A stretch of DNA of 64,000 bases from Bin87 sp965116565 (GCA_965116565.1 OZ220699.1:1-64000), one strand, 5' to 3'; positions 1 through 8,333 are shown, numbered from the stretch's first letter. Program-made: numbers and translations. The notes: generated from the letters alone by a model not told the origin.

Positions 1-306
1 TACGCCATCCTGTTCGGGGCTGTTTGGAACCTGAACGCCTTCCTCAGCAAGGCGATTGGTTATGGCAGCCCAACGGGCCGGCAGGTCATCATCCACATCG
101 GTGAGGATACCCAGGACACGACGCCCCGGAGCGTTGAGTTCCGCCCCTATCGCGTCAAGCAACGGCTCGATACCGCCCCGGTCCGCGATGTAGAAATCCG
201 GCGTTTCGGGGCTGCGGTTGCAGATCTGCCAGATTACGTGCTTATCGTCGGGGCCTTCGACCAGCAGGACGTGAGGCTCCGGTTGCGCCGATACGATTCG
301 GGCCAT
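1..306 (-). CDS. DUF3226 (Toprim-like) protein, 3' part beyond window
   Basis: The frame starts at ATG (306-304) and stays open to the window edge, giving 102 codons. The N-terminus has the DUF3226 pattern: LLVEGPDDKHVI (Toprim-type acidic Glu), then DRGGIEPLL, then ILTDVDDDLPARW, which supplies the acidic DxD-like cluster. DUF3226 is regarded as a Toprim-fold family related to OLD nucleases. The start lies 5 nt after the stop of the upstream AAA ATPase gene, so the two are surely co-transcribed and probably work together as ATPase plus nuclease. The identification is by family pattern; the function is inferred. Confidence 0.85.
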   Translation of the reverse strand, partial: MARIVSAQPEPHVLLVEGPDDKHVIWQICNRSPETPDFYIADRGGIEPLLDAIGAELNAPGRRVLGILTDVDDDLPARWAAITNRLAEEGVQVPNSPEQDGV

Positions 307-311
307 TGGGG

Positions 312-1442
312 TTATCTGACCTCAATGCCGTACTTGGCAGCGGCTTTCAGGTTGCGCTCTGAATATTCGACTGCCCGCAAATGGTCCTCATGCCTTTCCA
401 GACGCACGAGCACGCCTTCAATGTCTTCCAGCGCAGCGGATGCTTCGGCAAAGCCCTTGACGCAGTCCCAGCTATGGGTGGTGGCGATGACCTGCACGTT
501 GTTGCGCTGGGCGGTCTGGAGGACCATGTTCCAGAACTTGGGCTGGATTGAGTGGTGGATGCCGTTCTCGGCCTCGTCGATGAGGAGGAATCCGCCGGTG
601 CTTTTGGCGAGGGCGAGAGCGACCGCGAACAGTCGCACTGCTCCATCGCCCAGACTGCGCAAAGGCACTGGGCGTTCTGCACTCTTTATTTTAGCTATGA
701 CCTTTTGACCGCCGCCCACCGTAGTGATGCGCATTACCTCACCGTCTGCGATCAAATTCAACGCGTCGACAGCTCGCTCTTCATGTTCGGTCAAAGCGAC
801 CGCATCGAGGTATCCTGCCAGCGCTTTATTGTCCAGGACGTTGGGTCCGAGAGATTCACAATTCAGTTCAGGTGGTAGCTCTGTACTTTCAATCATTCGT
901 CTAATCTGTGGAGCCACACGGTTATCTCGGTATCTAGGAGCGCCGATATCCATAACGGCGGAGCTAGGAACAAAGTGCTGAGAGCCATGGACTTGTATCT
1001 GTAAGAAAAACAGCTCTTCATCAGGGAGAGTGTCGATTTCATACCGCGCATACTCACTCAGAATAACGTCGGAATGAGAAACCACGCGGATTGATAGTGA
1101 ATCTTCATCTAAACCGGTTCCTACGGATAGGTGGAGCCCGACCAAGATTTCCCGACCATGAAATAGTGCTGCCCAATCGAGGGTGTTGATGTCGAAGCCA
1201 TTTCTGTTCAGCGCACCGATGCGTTCATCTCTATGGTGCAACATTTCGAAAAGGGCACGCATCCTGCCTTTAGCCGCCCACACCCGCACCGCATCCAGCA
1301 CCGTCGTCTTCCCCACCCCGTTCTTTCCCGCCAGCAGCGTTACGCGACCCAACCGCGGTATCGTCAGCTCGTCGATGCCGCGGAAGTTTTTGATGACCAG
1401 GCTGGGCAGGTGCAGGGGCTGGTCTGGTTGTGCGTCGGGCAT
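312..1442 (-). CDS. AAA family ATPase (OLD/AAA_21-type), partner of DUF3226
   Basis: A 376-residue ATP-binding protein of the SMC/OLD-like class. The first third has FRGI near the start and the Walker A motif GKNGVGKTT. The last third has LGDGAVRLFAVALAL (signature-like), then Walker B LLIDEAENGIHH, then a switch ATTHSWDC. I prefer the ATG at 1442 because AGGTGA lies about 5 nt upstream; a GTG at 1451 is the alternative. The gene follows uvrA by about 26 nt and precedes the DUF3226 gene by 5 nt. OLD-like ATPases joined to, or next to, Toprim proteins are known in anti-phage systems (OLD, Gabija, PARIS), so a defence role is plausible. It could also be a generic repair ATPase. Confidence 0.85.
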   Translation of the reverse strand: MPDAQPDQPLHLPSLVIKNFRGIDELTIPRLGRVTLLAGKNGVGKTTVLDAVRVWAAKGRMRALFEMLHHRDERIGALNRNGFDINTLDWAALFHGREILVGLHLSVGTGLDEDSLSIRVVSHSDVILSEYARYEIDTLPDEELFFLQIQVHGSQHFVPSSAVMDIGAPRYRDNRVAPQIRRMIESTELPPELNCESLGPNVLDNKALAGYLDAVALTEHEERAVDALNLIADGEVMRITTVGGGQKVIAKIKSAERPVPLRSLGDGAVRLFAVALALAKSTGGFLLIDEAENGIHHSIQPKFWNMVLQTAQRNNVQVIATTHSWDCVKGFAEASAALEDIEGVLVRLERHEDHLRAVEYSERNLKAAAKYGIEVR

Positions 1443-1468
1443 GGCGTTCACCTGGCGGCTGTGACAGG

Positions 1469-4400
1469 TCAGTCGGCGGTGGCGGCTAGTTCGGTTTGCT
1501 GGAGGGTTTGGCGGAGGTAGCGGCCGGTGTGGGAGCCCTCGTGGTCGGCGAGCGTTTCGGGGGTGCCGCAGGCGATGAGGTTGCCGCCCTGGTCGCCGGC
1601 GCCGGGGCCGAGGTCGATGATCCAGTCGGAGTTCTTGATGAGGTCCAGGTTGTGCTCGATGAGCATCACGGAGTTGCCCTGGTCAACCAGGCGGTGCAGC
1701 ACGCGCAGCAGGGCAGCGCAATCCTCAAAGGAGAGGCCGGTGGTGGGTTCGTCCAGCAGGTACAGGGTGCGGCCCGTGGCGCGGCGGGACAACTCGGTGG
1801 CCAGCTTGACGCGCTGGGCCTCGCCGCCGGACAGCGTGGTGGCCGGCTGGCCCAGGCGGATGTAGCCCAGGCCCACGTCGCGCAGCGTCTGCAGGCGGTT
1901 GCGGATGCGTGAGTAGTTCCAGAAGAAGTCCAGCGCGGTTTCGACGGTCATGGCGAGTACGTCGGCGATGGACTTCTCGCGCAGGGTGACCTCAAGGGCC
2001 TCGCGGTTGTAGCGGCGGCCCTGGCAGATTTCGCAGGGTACAGTCACGTCGGGGAGGAACTGCATCTCGATCTGGTTGTAGCCCTCGCCCTGGCAGGCCT
2101 CACAGCGTCCGCCCTTGACGTTGAAGGAGAAGCGGCCGGGCTTGTAGCCTCGGATTCGGGCCTCGGGCAGGCCGGCGAACACCTCGCGAATGGGGGTGAA
2201 CGCGCCGGTGTAGGTGGCGGGGTTGCTGCGCGGCGTGCGGCCGATGGGGGACTGGTCGATGTTGACCACCTTGTCGATGTTCTCGATGCCGGTGATCTCG
2301 TCGTGGTCGCCGGGGCGGTCGCGGCCCTGGGCGACGACCTGGGCCAGGCGCTTGTACAGGATGTCGTACATCAGGGTGCTCTTGCCGCTGCCGGACACGC
2401 CGGTCACACAGCCGAGCAGACCCAGGGGAAAGTCCACGTCGATGCCCTTCAGGTTATTCTCGCGGGCGCCGCGCACGGAGATGACGTTGCCGTTGCCGGG
2501 CCGGCGTTCCTCGGGGGTGGGGATGCGCTTGCGTCCGCTGAGGTACGCGCCGGTCAGGGATGCCTCGTTGGCCATGACCTCGGACACGTCTCCGGTGGCG
2601 ACGATGTGTCCGCCGTGCTCGCCGGCGCCGGGGCCGAGGTCAACGATGTGGTCGGCGGCGCGCATCATGGCGTCGTCGTGCTCGACGACGATGACGGTAT
2701 TGCCCATGTCGCGGAGGCGGGTGAGGGTGCCGATGAGGCGGTGGTCGTCGTGGGGGTGCAGGCCGACGGTGGGCTCGTCGCACACGTAGAGCACGCCGGT
2801 GAGTCCGCTGCCGATCTGGGTGGCAAGGCGGACGCGCTGGGCCTCGCCGCCCGAGAGGGTGCGGGCGGTGCGGCTCATGGTGACGTAGTCGAGGCCGATG
2901 CCATCGAGGAACTGGAGGCGGCCCTCGATCTCCTTGAGGATCTGATCCGCGATGACCATTTCGCGCTCGGTGAGGGTGGCGGGTTGGTCGATTGAGGCGG
3001 CGGCGCGGCGTCCGTTCCGGCGGGTGCGGCGGGTTTTGGGTTTGGACCCGTTGGTGTCCGCTGCGCTCTCGGATGCCAGCGGCTCATCAGGATGATGGCC
3101 GTTGGTGGCGTGATGGCCGTTGCCGGAGCCGTTGAGGGACGGGTCCGCGCCCGGCTTGATGCTGCGCACCCACTGGAGACCGGTTCCGATGGTCAGGCCG
3201 GTTACGTCCATGATGTTGCGGCCACAGACCAGGACGCCCAACGCTTCCGGGCGGAGACGCGCGCCGGTGCAGGAACGGCAGGCGCGCTGGGCCATGTAGC
3301 GTTCGATTTCACTGCGGGTGTGGTCGGACTCGGTGTCGCGGTAGCGGCGCTGGAGGTTGGGGATGACGCCCTCGTAGGTGGTGTTCCACGAGTAGGTGCG
3401 GCCGCGGCCGGTGCGGTGCCGTACCGAAACCTGCTGCTTGCCGGCGCCATAGAGGATGATGTTCAGTTGGTCGTCGGTGAGTTCGCGGATGGGCGCGTGG
3501 GGCGAGAAGTCGAACTGGCGGGCGACGGCCTCCATCATGCTGGCGTACCAGGAGTTGGCGGCGCCGGAGCGGGCCCAGGGCACGATTGCGCCCTCCAGCA
3601 GGGAGAGGGAGCGGTTGTGGATGACCAGCGACGGGTCCACCTCAAGCTGGTAGCCGAGGCCGGTGCAGGTGGAGCAGGCGCCGTGGGGACTGTTGAAGCT
3701 GAAAGTGCGCGGCTCGATCTCGGGCAGGCTGATGCCGCAGGCGACGCAGGCGAACTGCTCGCTGAAGGTCAGGTCGTCCTCGCCCTCGCGACCCACCGTC
3801 AGCACGCCCTCGCCCTCACGCAGGGCGGTTTCAACGGACTCGGTGACCCGGTTCGGTTCGGTGTCGCCGCGGATGATGAGACGGTCAACCACGATGTCGA
3901 TGTAGTGCCACTTCTGCTTGTCGAGGTTGAGGTTGTCGGTTTCCTCGACGAGCAGGATTTCACCGTTGACGCGGAGCCGTACGAACCCGCCGCGCCTGGC
4001 GGCCTCGAATATTTCGCGGTGCTCGCCCTTCTTCCGGCGGATCTTGGGGGCCAGCAGGGTGATGCGGGAGGACTCGGGCAGAGCCAGGATGGCGTCGACG
4101 ATCTGCTGGACGGTCTGGCGGGCGACGGGGTTGCCGCACTTGGGACAGTGGGGCCGGCCGACACGGGCGAATAGCAGACGCAGATAGTCGTAGATTTCGG
4201 TTACGGTGCCGACGGTAGAGCGTGGGTTGTTGGAGACACCCTTCTGGTCGATGGAGATGGCGGGGGATAGGCCCTCGATGTAGTCCACGTCGGGCTTGTC
4301 CATGCGGCCCAGGAACTGGCGGGCGTAGGCGGAGAGGGACTCGACGTAGCGGCGCTGGCCTTCGGCGTAGATGGTGTCGAAGGCGAGGCTGCTCTTGCCG

Positions 4401-4510
4401 GAGCCGGAGACTCCCGTGATGACGACCAGTTGATCCCGGGGGATGGTGACGTCGATGTTCTTGAGGTTGTGCTCGCGGGCGCCCTTGATGTAGATAGTTT
4501 CCTGGGGCAT
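1469..4510 (-). CDS. uvrA: Excinuclease ABC subunit A
   Basis: UvrA (1013 aa), the damage-sensing ATPase of nucleotide excision repair, which works with UvrB. It begins MPQETIYIKGAREHNLKNID, the usual UvrA start, and AGAAGG lies about 8 nt upstream. Features in order: Walker A GVSGSGKSS (about 33-41), CPKC and CVAC...CSTC zinc motifs, first signature LSGGEAQRV, first Walker B YVCDEPTVGLHP, second Walker A GVSGSGKST, CEAC...CEIC zinc module, second LSGGEAQRV and LYLLDEPTTGL. Between the first CSTC-containing region and the first signature there is an odd insert of about 55 residues (DNA about 2980-3155), rich in Gly, Asn, His, Arg and Ala. The 5' end forms one border of the tandem duplication upstream. 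Confidence 0.97.
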   Translation of the reverse strand: MPQETIYIKGAREHNLKNIDVTIPRDQLVVITGVSGSGKSSLAFDTIYAEGQRRYVESLSAYARQFLGRMDKPDVDYIEGLSPAISIDQKGVSNNPRSTVGTVTEIYDYLRLLFARVGRPHCPKCGNPVARQTVQQIVDAILALPESSRITLLAPKIRRKKGEHREIFEAARRGGFVRLRVNGEILLVEETDNLNLDKQKWHYIDIVVDRLIIRGDTEPNRVTESVETALREGEGVLTVGREGEDDLTFSEQFACVACGISLPEIEPRTFSFNSPHGACSTCTGLGYQLEVDPSLVIHNRSLSLLEGAIVPWARSGAANSWYASMMEAVARQFDFSPHAPIRELTDDQLNIILYGAGKQQVSVRHRTGRGRTYSWNTTYEGVIPNLQRRYRDTESDHTRSEIERYMAQRACRSCTGARLRPEALGVLVCGRNIMDVTGLTIGTGLQWVRSIKPGADPSLNGSGNGHHATNGHHPDEPLASESAADTNGSKPKTRRTRRNGRRAAASIDQPATLTEREMVIADQILKEIEGRLQFLDGIGLDYVTMSRTARTLSGGEAQRVRLATQIGSGLTGVLYVCDEPTVGLHPHDDHRLIGTLTRLRDMGNTVIVVEHDDAMMRAADHIVDLGPGAGEHGGHIVATGDVSEVMANEASLTGAYLSGRKRIPTPEERRPGNGNVISVRGARENNLKGIDVDFPLGLLGCVTGVSGSGKSTLMYDILYKRLAQVVAQGRDRPGDHDEITGIENIDKVVNIDQSPIGRTPRSNPATYTGAFTPIREVFAGLPEARIRGYKPGRFSFNVKGGRCEACQGEGYNQIEMQFLPDVTVPCEICQGRRYNREALEVTLREKSIADVLAMTVETALDFFWNYSRIRNRLQTLRDVGLGYIRLGQPATTLSGGEAQRVKLATELSRRATGRTLYLLDEPTTGLSFEDCAALLRVLHRLVDQGNSVMLIEHNLDLIKNSDWIIDLGPGAGDQGGNLIACGTPETLADHEGSHTGRYLRQTLQQTELAATAD

Positions 4511-4521
4511 GGAGTGCCTTC

Positions 4522-4929
4522 TTACATTAGGGTGGTGAAACCGGCCTGGGTGAAGTGGTGGTCGTTGGTCAGGGCTTCCTGGATGCTGTTGGCAGCCATC
4601 AGCTGGAAGCTGGCGCAATCCACGAGGCCCCATTCCTGGTCAGGGCGGGCGTTATAGAAATCGACGGCGTTCCAGAATTGTTCAGTGCGCACTGGTTCCA
4701 CCTTTACATTGGTGTTGTTCTGGAAATCTCTCACCAGTGCAACTGTGGCTCTCCGTTTGGTCTCCCCGAATTTCGCCATGAAATTAAGCACTTCAAATAG
4801 AACTAATTCACTGGTAATAACCTCACGATGCGCCATTTCATAGAACAGCCGGAGGGCTGTATCGTGCCACTGATCCCTTTCCAGCAATAAAGCGATCCAG
4901 TAGCAGGCGTCGGCAAAGACGGGGCGCAT
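4522..4929 (-). CDS. PIN-domain RNase toxin (VapC-like), copy A
   Basis: A 135-residue PIN-domain protein, a predicted Mg-dependent endoribonuclease. The acidic residues expected for a PIN active site are visible: Asp in VFADACYWI, Glu in ITSELVLFEVLN, Asp in GLVDCASF and Asp in LTNDHHF. The start codon overlaps the stop of the upstream partner by 1 nt (TGATG), the usual coupling of antitoxin and toxin. The last 32 residues are identical to those of copy B at 5470-5877, while the N-terminal two thirds are only about half identical. It ends 11 nt before the uvrA start, so uvrA may be read from the same transcript. Confidence 0.85.
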   Translation of the reverse strand: MRPVFADACYWIALLLERDQWHDTALRLFYEMAHREVITSELVLFEVLNFMAKFGETKRRATVALVRDFQNNTNVKVEPVRTEQFWNAVDFYNARPDQEWGLVDCASFQLMAANSIQEALTNDHHFTQAGFTTLM

Positions 4930-5348
4930 CAGTCGTCCACCTTCGGACGACCGTACAGGTAATGGTGCAGATTCTTGGCCGCGTCCGTTGGAATGTCATC
5001 CCAATCGTCCTGCGGATATTTCTTGTGAATCTCAGCGAGCCTGTGCAGCAACGTGGGCTCCTCCGGGTCTTCCGGCGGCCTCACACGGTCCGTTCTTTTC
5101 AGATCAATGCTGACGATGCGCTCGAGGCATCCGTCGGCGTAGTTGCCTTCGCCGAATATGTTGATGGGGTAGCGGCCGCGGCTGTGCATACCTTCCAAGG
5201 ATCCCCATTGTGAAGCCGTAAAGTCGGCCCGTATTGTGGAGCCGTCTTCCAATAGCAGCTTGTATGAGCCATTGTGTTCCAAGTCCAATTCCATGGACTG
5301 TACCTTGGCAACAATTTCAACGGGATAGCGGCCGGTTTTATCTGGCAT
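4929..5348 (-). CDS. Putative antitoxin partner of PIN toxin, copy A
   Basis: A 139-residue protein of no family I recognise with certainty, placed directly upstream of and 1 nt overlapping a PIN toxin, so an antitoxin role is inferred. The N-terminal part looks like a small beta-rich domain (KLLLEDGSTIRADFT, RGRYPINIFG, LERIVSIDL). The C-terminus is a charged helical tail ending LHHYLYGRPKVDD, which could clamp the toxin. ATG at 5348 is preceded by GGGGAAGG. It is paralogous to 5832-6287, roughly 60% identical by eye. Confidence 0.7.
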   Translation of the reverse strand: MPDKTGRYPVEIVAKVQSMELDLEHNGSYKLLLEDGSTIRADFTASQWGSLEGMHSRGRYPINIFGEGNYADGCLERIVSIDLKRTDRVRPPEDPEEPTLLHRLAEIHKKYPQDDWDDIPTDAAKNLHHYLYGRPKVDD

Positions 5349-5374
5349 GGCGGGCCTTCCCCGGGGTAGATTGA

Positions 5375-5458
5375 CTACTCCAATTCTACCAGCGGGTCGT
5401 TAGCGTTGTTGTGAGTAGCGCACGCCGGGTTTTGTGATGAAGGCGGTTTGTTGGGCAT
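5375..5458 (-). pseudogene. Duplication scar: uvrA start fused to accB 3' end
   Basis: A 27-codon frame starting at a copy of the uvrA start region (same upstream AAGAAGGCACTCC leader) and ending with the accB tail NANDPLVELE and its stop. The middle (PNKPPSSQNPACATHN) matches neither gene. It marks the junction of the two tandem units. It has an intact ribosome-binding site, so a short peptide could be made, but a functional product is unlikely. Confidence 0.75.
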
Positions 5459-5469
5459 GGAGTGCCTTC

Positions 5470-5877
5470 TTACATTAGGGTGGTGAAACCGGCCTGGGTG
5501 AAGTGGTGGTCGTTGGTTAGTGCTTCCTGGATGCTGTTGGCAGCCATCAGCTGGAAGCTGGCGCAATCCACGAAGCCCCACTCTTGGTCACGCCGGGAGT
5601 TGTAAAAATCGACAGCTTCCCAAAATCGGATGTTTGATAGTCGAATGACATCTACATCAGTATCGTCTCGGAGTCCTCGTACCAATGAGACTGCGCCTTG
5701 ACGATTAACCGGGCCCAATTCTGCAAAGAAGTTCAGAACCTCGCCGAGCACGAGCTCAGTGGTCACGATGCGCCTGGATCCGAGGGTGTCAGACAGTAAC
5801 ACTGCAATCTCATGGAGAGAATCTCGTTCGTTCAACTTGGCAATCCAGTAGCAAGCGTCAGCGAAGACGTCATCCAA
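5470..5877 (-). CDS. PIN-domain RNase toxin (VapC-like), copy B
   Basis: A 135-residue PIN protein paralogous to 4522-4929, with the same acidic positions (FADACYWI, TTELVLGEVLN, VDCASF, TNDHHF). The N-terminal 100 residues have diverged (for example SLHEIAVLLSDTLGSRR against the copy A sequence), while the C-terminal tail is identical. The start overlaps the 3' end of the upstream antitoxin by 46 nt, because the antitoxin here has lost the stop codon found in copy A. The pair is likely a working toxin-antitoxin module, perhaps of different specificity from copy A. Confidence 0.83.
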   Translation of the reverse strand: MDDVFADACYWIAKLNERDSLHEIAVLLSDTLGSRRIVTTELVLGEVLNFFAELGPVNRQGAVSLVRGLRDDTDVDVIRLSNIRFWEAVDFYNSRRDQEWGFVDCASFQLMAANSIQEALTNDHHFTQAGFTTLM

Positions 5878-6287
5878 TAATCGTCCACCTTGGCTCGCCC
5901 ATATAGATAGTGATGCAAGTTCCTGGCGCCGTCAGTAGGCACGTTGGACCAATCCATGGACTTGCTGATCTCCGAAATCCGGTGCGATAGCGTAGGCATT
6001 TCCGGGTCTGCAGGAGGCCGCACGCGTTCCGTTTTGGGAAGATCGATGCTCACGATACGCTTCAAGTGGCCGTCGGCGTAGTCGCCGGTGCCGACGAATC
6101 GCATTGGATAACGGCCCTTGTTGTGCATGCTCTGGAGAATGCTCCATTGTTCGGGGGTGAAATCGACGTGGACGGTGGAGCCGTCTTTCAGCAGCAGCTT
6201 ATAGGCGCCGCTGTAGTCGAGGTTCAGTTCCATGGACTGGACCTCGGCGACGACTTCGACGGGGTGATGTCCGGTTTTGCCGGGCAT
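5832..6287 (-). CDS. Putative antitoxin partner of PIN toxin, copy B
   Basis: A 151-residue paralogue of 4929-5348. Start ATG (6287) follows the same GGGGAAGG leader as in copy A; a longer upstream reading would run into accB and is not supported. Shared blocks include VQSMELNLDYSG, YKLLLKDGSTV and NLHHYLYGRAKVDD. In place of the copy A stop, the frame continues YWMTSSLTLATGLPS inside the PIN gene, giving a 12-15 residue extension. The role is inferred from the tight overlap with the toxin. Confidence 0.68.
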   Translation of the reverse strand: MPGKTGHHPVEVVAEVQSMELNLDYSGAYKLLLKDGSTVHVDFTPEQWSILQSMHNKGRYPMRFVGTGDYADGHLKRIVSIDLPKTERVRPPADPEMPTLSHRISEISKSMDWSNVPTDGARNLHHYLYGRAKVDDYWMTSSLTLATGLPS

Positions 6288-6313
6288 GGCGGGCCTTCCC
6301 CGGGGTAGATTGG

Positions 6314-6763
6314 CTACTCCAATTCTACCAGCGGGTCGTTGGCGTTGACAGAATCCAACGGCTGCACGAAGACGGTCTTCACCACGCCGTCGCGGTGTGC
6401 GAGGATGCTCTGCTCCATCTTCATGGCCTCGACGACGCATACCTCGTCGCCGGCGGACACGGTGTCGCCGGGGCGGACGAGGATGGACATGACGCGGCCC
6501 GGCATGGGCGAGCGCAGGATGTCGTCGTCGATGGGAGCGGTCGACGCCGGGCCGGCGGAACCGGGCGATGCAGACGCCGGAGCGTCCGGGACGGAGAGGC
6601 CGGCGGCGGGCCGACCCCGGCGCGGCGGCGTTGGGGCAGCGTCGCTGTCGACCTCCACCTCGAAGGTCTCGCCGTCAACGGTGACCTGAACGGGGGACTG
6701 GGTCAGGTCGCCGACCTCGACGGTGTACCACTGGTCACCGATGCGTACTCTGATGGTGGTCAA
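6314..6763 (-). CDS. accB: Biotin carboxyl carrier protein
   Basis: A 149-residue biotin carrier of an acyl-CoA carboxylase. It has an N-terminal beta segment (1-40), a Pro/Ala-rich flexible linker (about 42-78) and a biotinyl domain with the target motif VVEAMKMEQ (Lys115). It follows the biotin carboxylase gene with 1 nt between them, so the two are translated together. Its last codons were duplicated into the scar at 5375. The carboxyltransferase subunits are not in the window, so whether the substrate is acetyl-, propionyl- or another acyl-CoA cannot be told. Confidence 0.93.
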   Translation of the reverse strand: MTTIRVRIGDQWYTVEVGDLTQSPVQVTVDGETFEVEVDSDAAPTPPRRGRPAAGLSVPDAPASASPGSAGPASTAPIDDDILRSPMPGRVMSILVRPGDTVSAGDEVCVVEAMKMEQSILAHRDGVVKTVFVQPLDSVNANDPLVELE

Positions 6764-6764
6764 T

Positions 6765-8333
6765 TTACCAGGACGCGCTCCCCAGCCGGGAACGGAACAG
6801 ATCCCGACGGCCCTGCATGCGCCAGCGGGAGGCGGACTCGCGGGCGCCTCCGCCCGGCCGGTTGGCCCGCTCGGCGGCGACGGCGGCGGCCCCGATGGCG
6901 GCTGCCAGGGCGCGCGGGTCCAGATCGGGCCGGTGGCCGTTGCCGGTGGTTCCGTTGGGGTGCATGGAGGTCGTCTTGCCCCTGGCCTGCAGTCGTCGCT
7001 CGAGGATGGGGTTCAGGCTGCCGGTGTGGTATTGGCCCGATGTGAACTCGGGGCTGGCGAGCACGTCGCGCAGCAGGGGGATGTTAGTGGTTACGCCGGA
7101 CAGGTGGAAGTCGGCGAGGGCCGCGTCCAGCGTGGCGATGGCTTCGTCACGGTCATGGCCCCAGGACATCACCTTGGCGAGCAGCGGTTCGTAGTGTAGC
7201 GAAACCTCGTAGCCCACGCAAAGCGCGGTATCAACGCGGACGTGTTCGCCCTCCGGGAGCCGCAGGTCGGTAACGATCCCGACGTTGGGCAGGAGGGTAT
7301 CGGGGTCTTCAGGATAGACGCGGGCCTCGATGGCGTGGCCGTTGGGGCGGAGATCGGGCTGGCGGATGGAGAAGGGGATGCCGGCGGCGGACTGAAGCTG
7401 GAGATCGACGATGTCCTGCCCGGTGATCAGTTCGGTAACGCCGTGCTCGACCTGGAGGCGGGGGTTCATCTCCATGAAGTAGAAATGACCGTCAGCCGCG
7501 ACGAGGAACTCGACGGTGCCGGCGTTGGTGTAGCCGGCCTCGCGGCCCAACTGGCGGGACAGGCGGCCCAGTTGTTCGCGTACCTCGGCAGAGAGCTTGG
7601 CCGAGGCGGGGGTTTCCTCGATGAGTTTCTGGTTGCGGCGCTGGATGGAGCAGTCGCGCTCGAACAGGTGCAGGACGTTGCCGTACTGGTCGGCGATGAT
7701 CTGGACTTCGATGTGGGACGCGCCCTCGAGGTAGCGTTCGTAGAACAGGCTGGAATCGGCGAAGGCGGCCTGGGCGATCTTGCGGGTGCGCTCTATGACG
7801 GGCTCCAGTTCGGCCATGCTGTGCACGACGTGGATGCCGATGCCTCCGCCGCCGGCCGCGGCCTTGACCATCATGGGGAAGCCCAGCTCCCAGGCCCGGG
7901 TGATGGCCTCGTCGTCGGATACGGGCTCCTCCGTGCCCGGCATGACCGGGAGGCCGGACTTGCGGGCGACGCGGCGGGCGGAGAGCTTGTCGCCCATCTG
8001 GTTGAGGACTTCCTCGCCGGGCCCGATGAACACGATGCCGTCGGTTTTGCAGCGTTGGGCAAGCTCGTTGTTCTCGGACAGGAAACCGTAGCCCGGGTGT
8101 ATGGCCTCAGCGCCGGTGGCATGGCAGGCGTCCATGACGGCGTCGATGTTGAGGTAGGAGTCCACGGCGGCAGGAGGGCCGATGCAGACGGCCTGGTCGG
8201 CCATGCGGGTGTGCATGGCGTCCCGGTCGGCCTCCGAATAGACCGCGACGGTGGATACCCCAAGCTTTTGACAGGTTCGAATTATGCGGGCGGCGATTTC
8301 GCCCCGGTTGGCAACCAATATCTTGCTGAACAT
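6765..8333 (-). CDS. accC: Biotin carboxylase subunit of acyl-CoA carboxylase
   Basis: A 522-residue ATP-grasp biotin carboxylase, which carboxylates the biotin on AccB using ATP and bicarbonate. The N-terminus MFSKILVANRGEIAARII, HPGYGFLSEN, KAAAGGGGIG, RDCSIQRRNQKLIEE and EMNPRLQVEHGVTE are family hallmarks; the last usually reads EMNTRLQVEHPVTE. It is about 70 residues longer than the typical ~450 because of a low-complexity basic/Ala-rich C-terminal tail after LNPILERRLQARG. A weak promoter candidate lies upstream at 8423-8451. Confidence 0.95.
   Translation of the reverse strand: MFSKILVANRGEIAARIIRTCQKLGVSTVAVYSEADRDAMHTRMADQAVCIGPPAAVDSYLNIDAVMDACHATGAEAIHPGYGFLSENNELAQRCKTDGIVFIGPGEEVLNQMGDKLSARRVARKSGLPVMPGTEEPVSDDEAITRAWELGFPMMVKAAAGGGGIGIHVVHSMAELEPVIERTRKIAQAAFADSSLFYERYLEGASHIEVQIIADQYGNVLHLFERDCSIQRRNQKLIEETPASAKLSAEVREQLGRLSRQLGREAGYTNAGTVEFLVAADGHFYFMEMNPRLQVEHGVTELITGQDIVDLQLQSAAGIPFSIRQPDLRPNGHAIEARVYPEDPDTLLPNVGIVTDLRLPEGEHVRVDTALCVGYEVSLHYEPLLAKVMSWGHDRDEAIATLDAALADFHLSGVTTNIPLLRDVLASPEFTSGQYHTGSLNPILERRLQARGKTTSMHPNGTTGNGHRPDLDPRALAAAIGAAAVAAERANRPGGGARESASRWRMQGRRDLFRSRLGSASW

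Larger units (their letters stand above)
4508..5409. repeat. Tandem segmental duplication, copy A (antitoxin/PIN unit)
   Basis: This segment and 5456-6350 are two copies of the same unit. It runs (minus strand) from the last codons of accB through an antitoxin gene and a PIN gene to the uvrA start codon. The uvrA-side end (4508-4645 vs 5456-5593) and the accB-side end (about 5330-5409 vs 6270-6350) are almost identical, with only a few mismatches each. The middle is clearly diverged at protein level. The copies are joined by about 45 nt of unrelated sequence (5410-5455). Confidence 0.85.
5456..6350. repeat. Tandem segmental duplication, copy B (antitoxin/PIN unit)
   Basis: Second copy of the unit described for 4508-5409, offset by 948 nt at the uvrA-side end and 939 nt at the accB-side end. 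Its accB-side end is the true 3' end of accB. Its uvrA-side end is only a scrap of uvrA. Confidence 0.85.

Noticed and set aside
2303..4174. Long plus-strand open frames opposite uvrA
   Set aside because: Antisense to a certain gene, with translations made of Gly/Ala/Val runs and no family motif.
4511..4633. A 41-residue N-terminal extension of UvrA
   Set aside because: It lies inside the PIN gene in another frame; the family start and a ribosome-binding site are at 4510.
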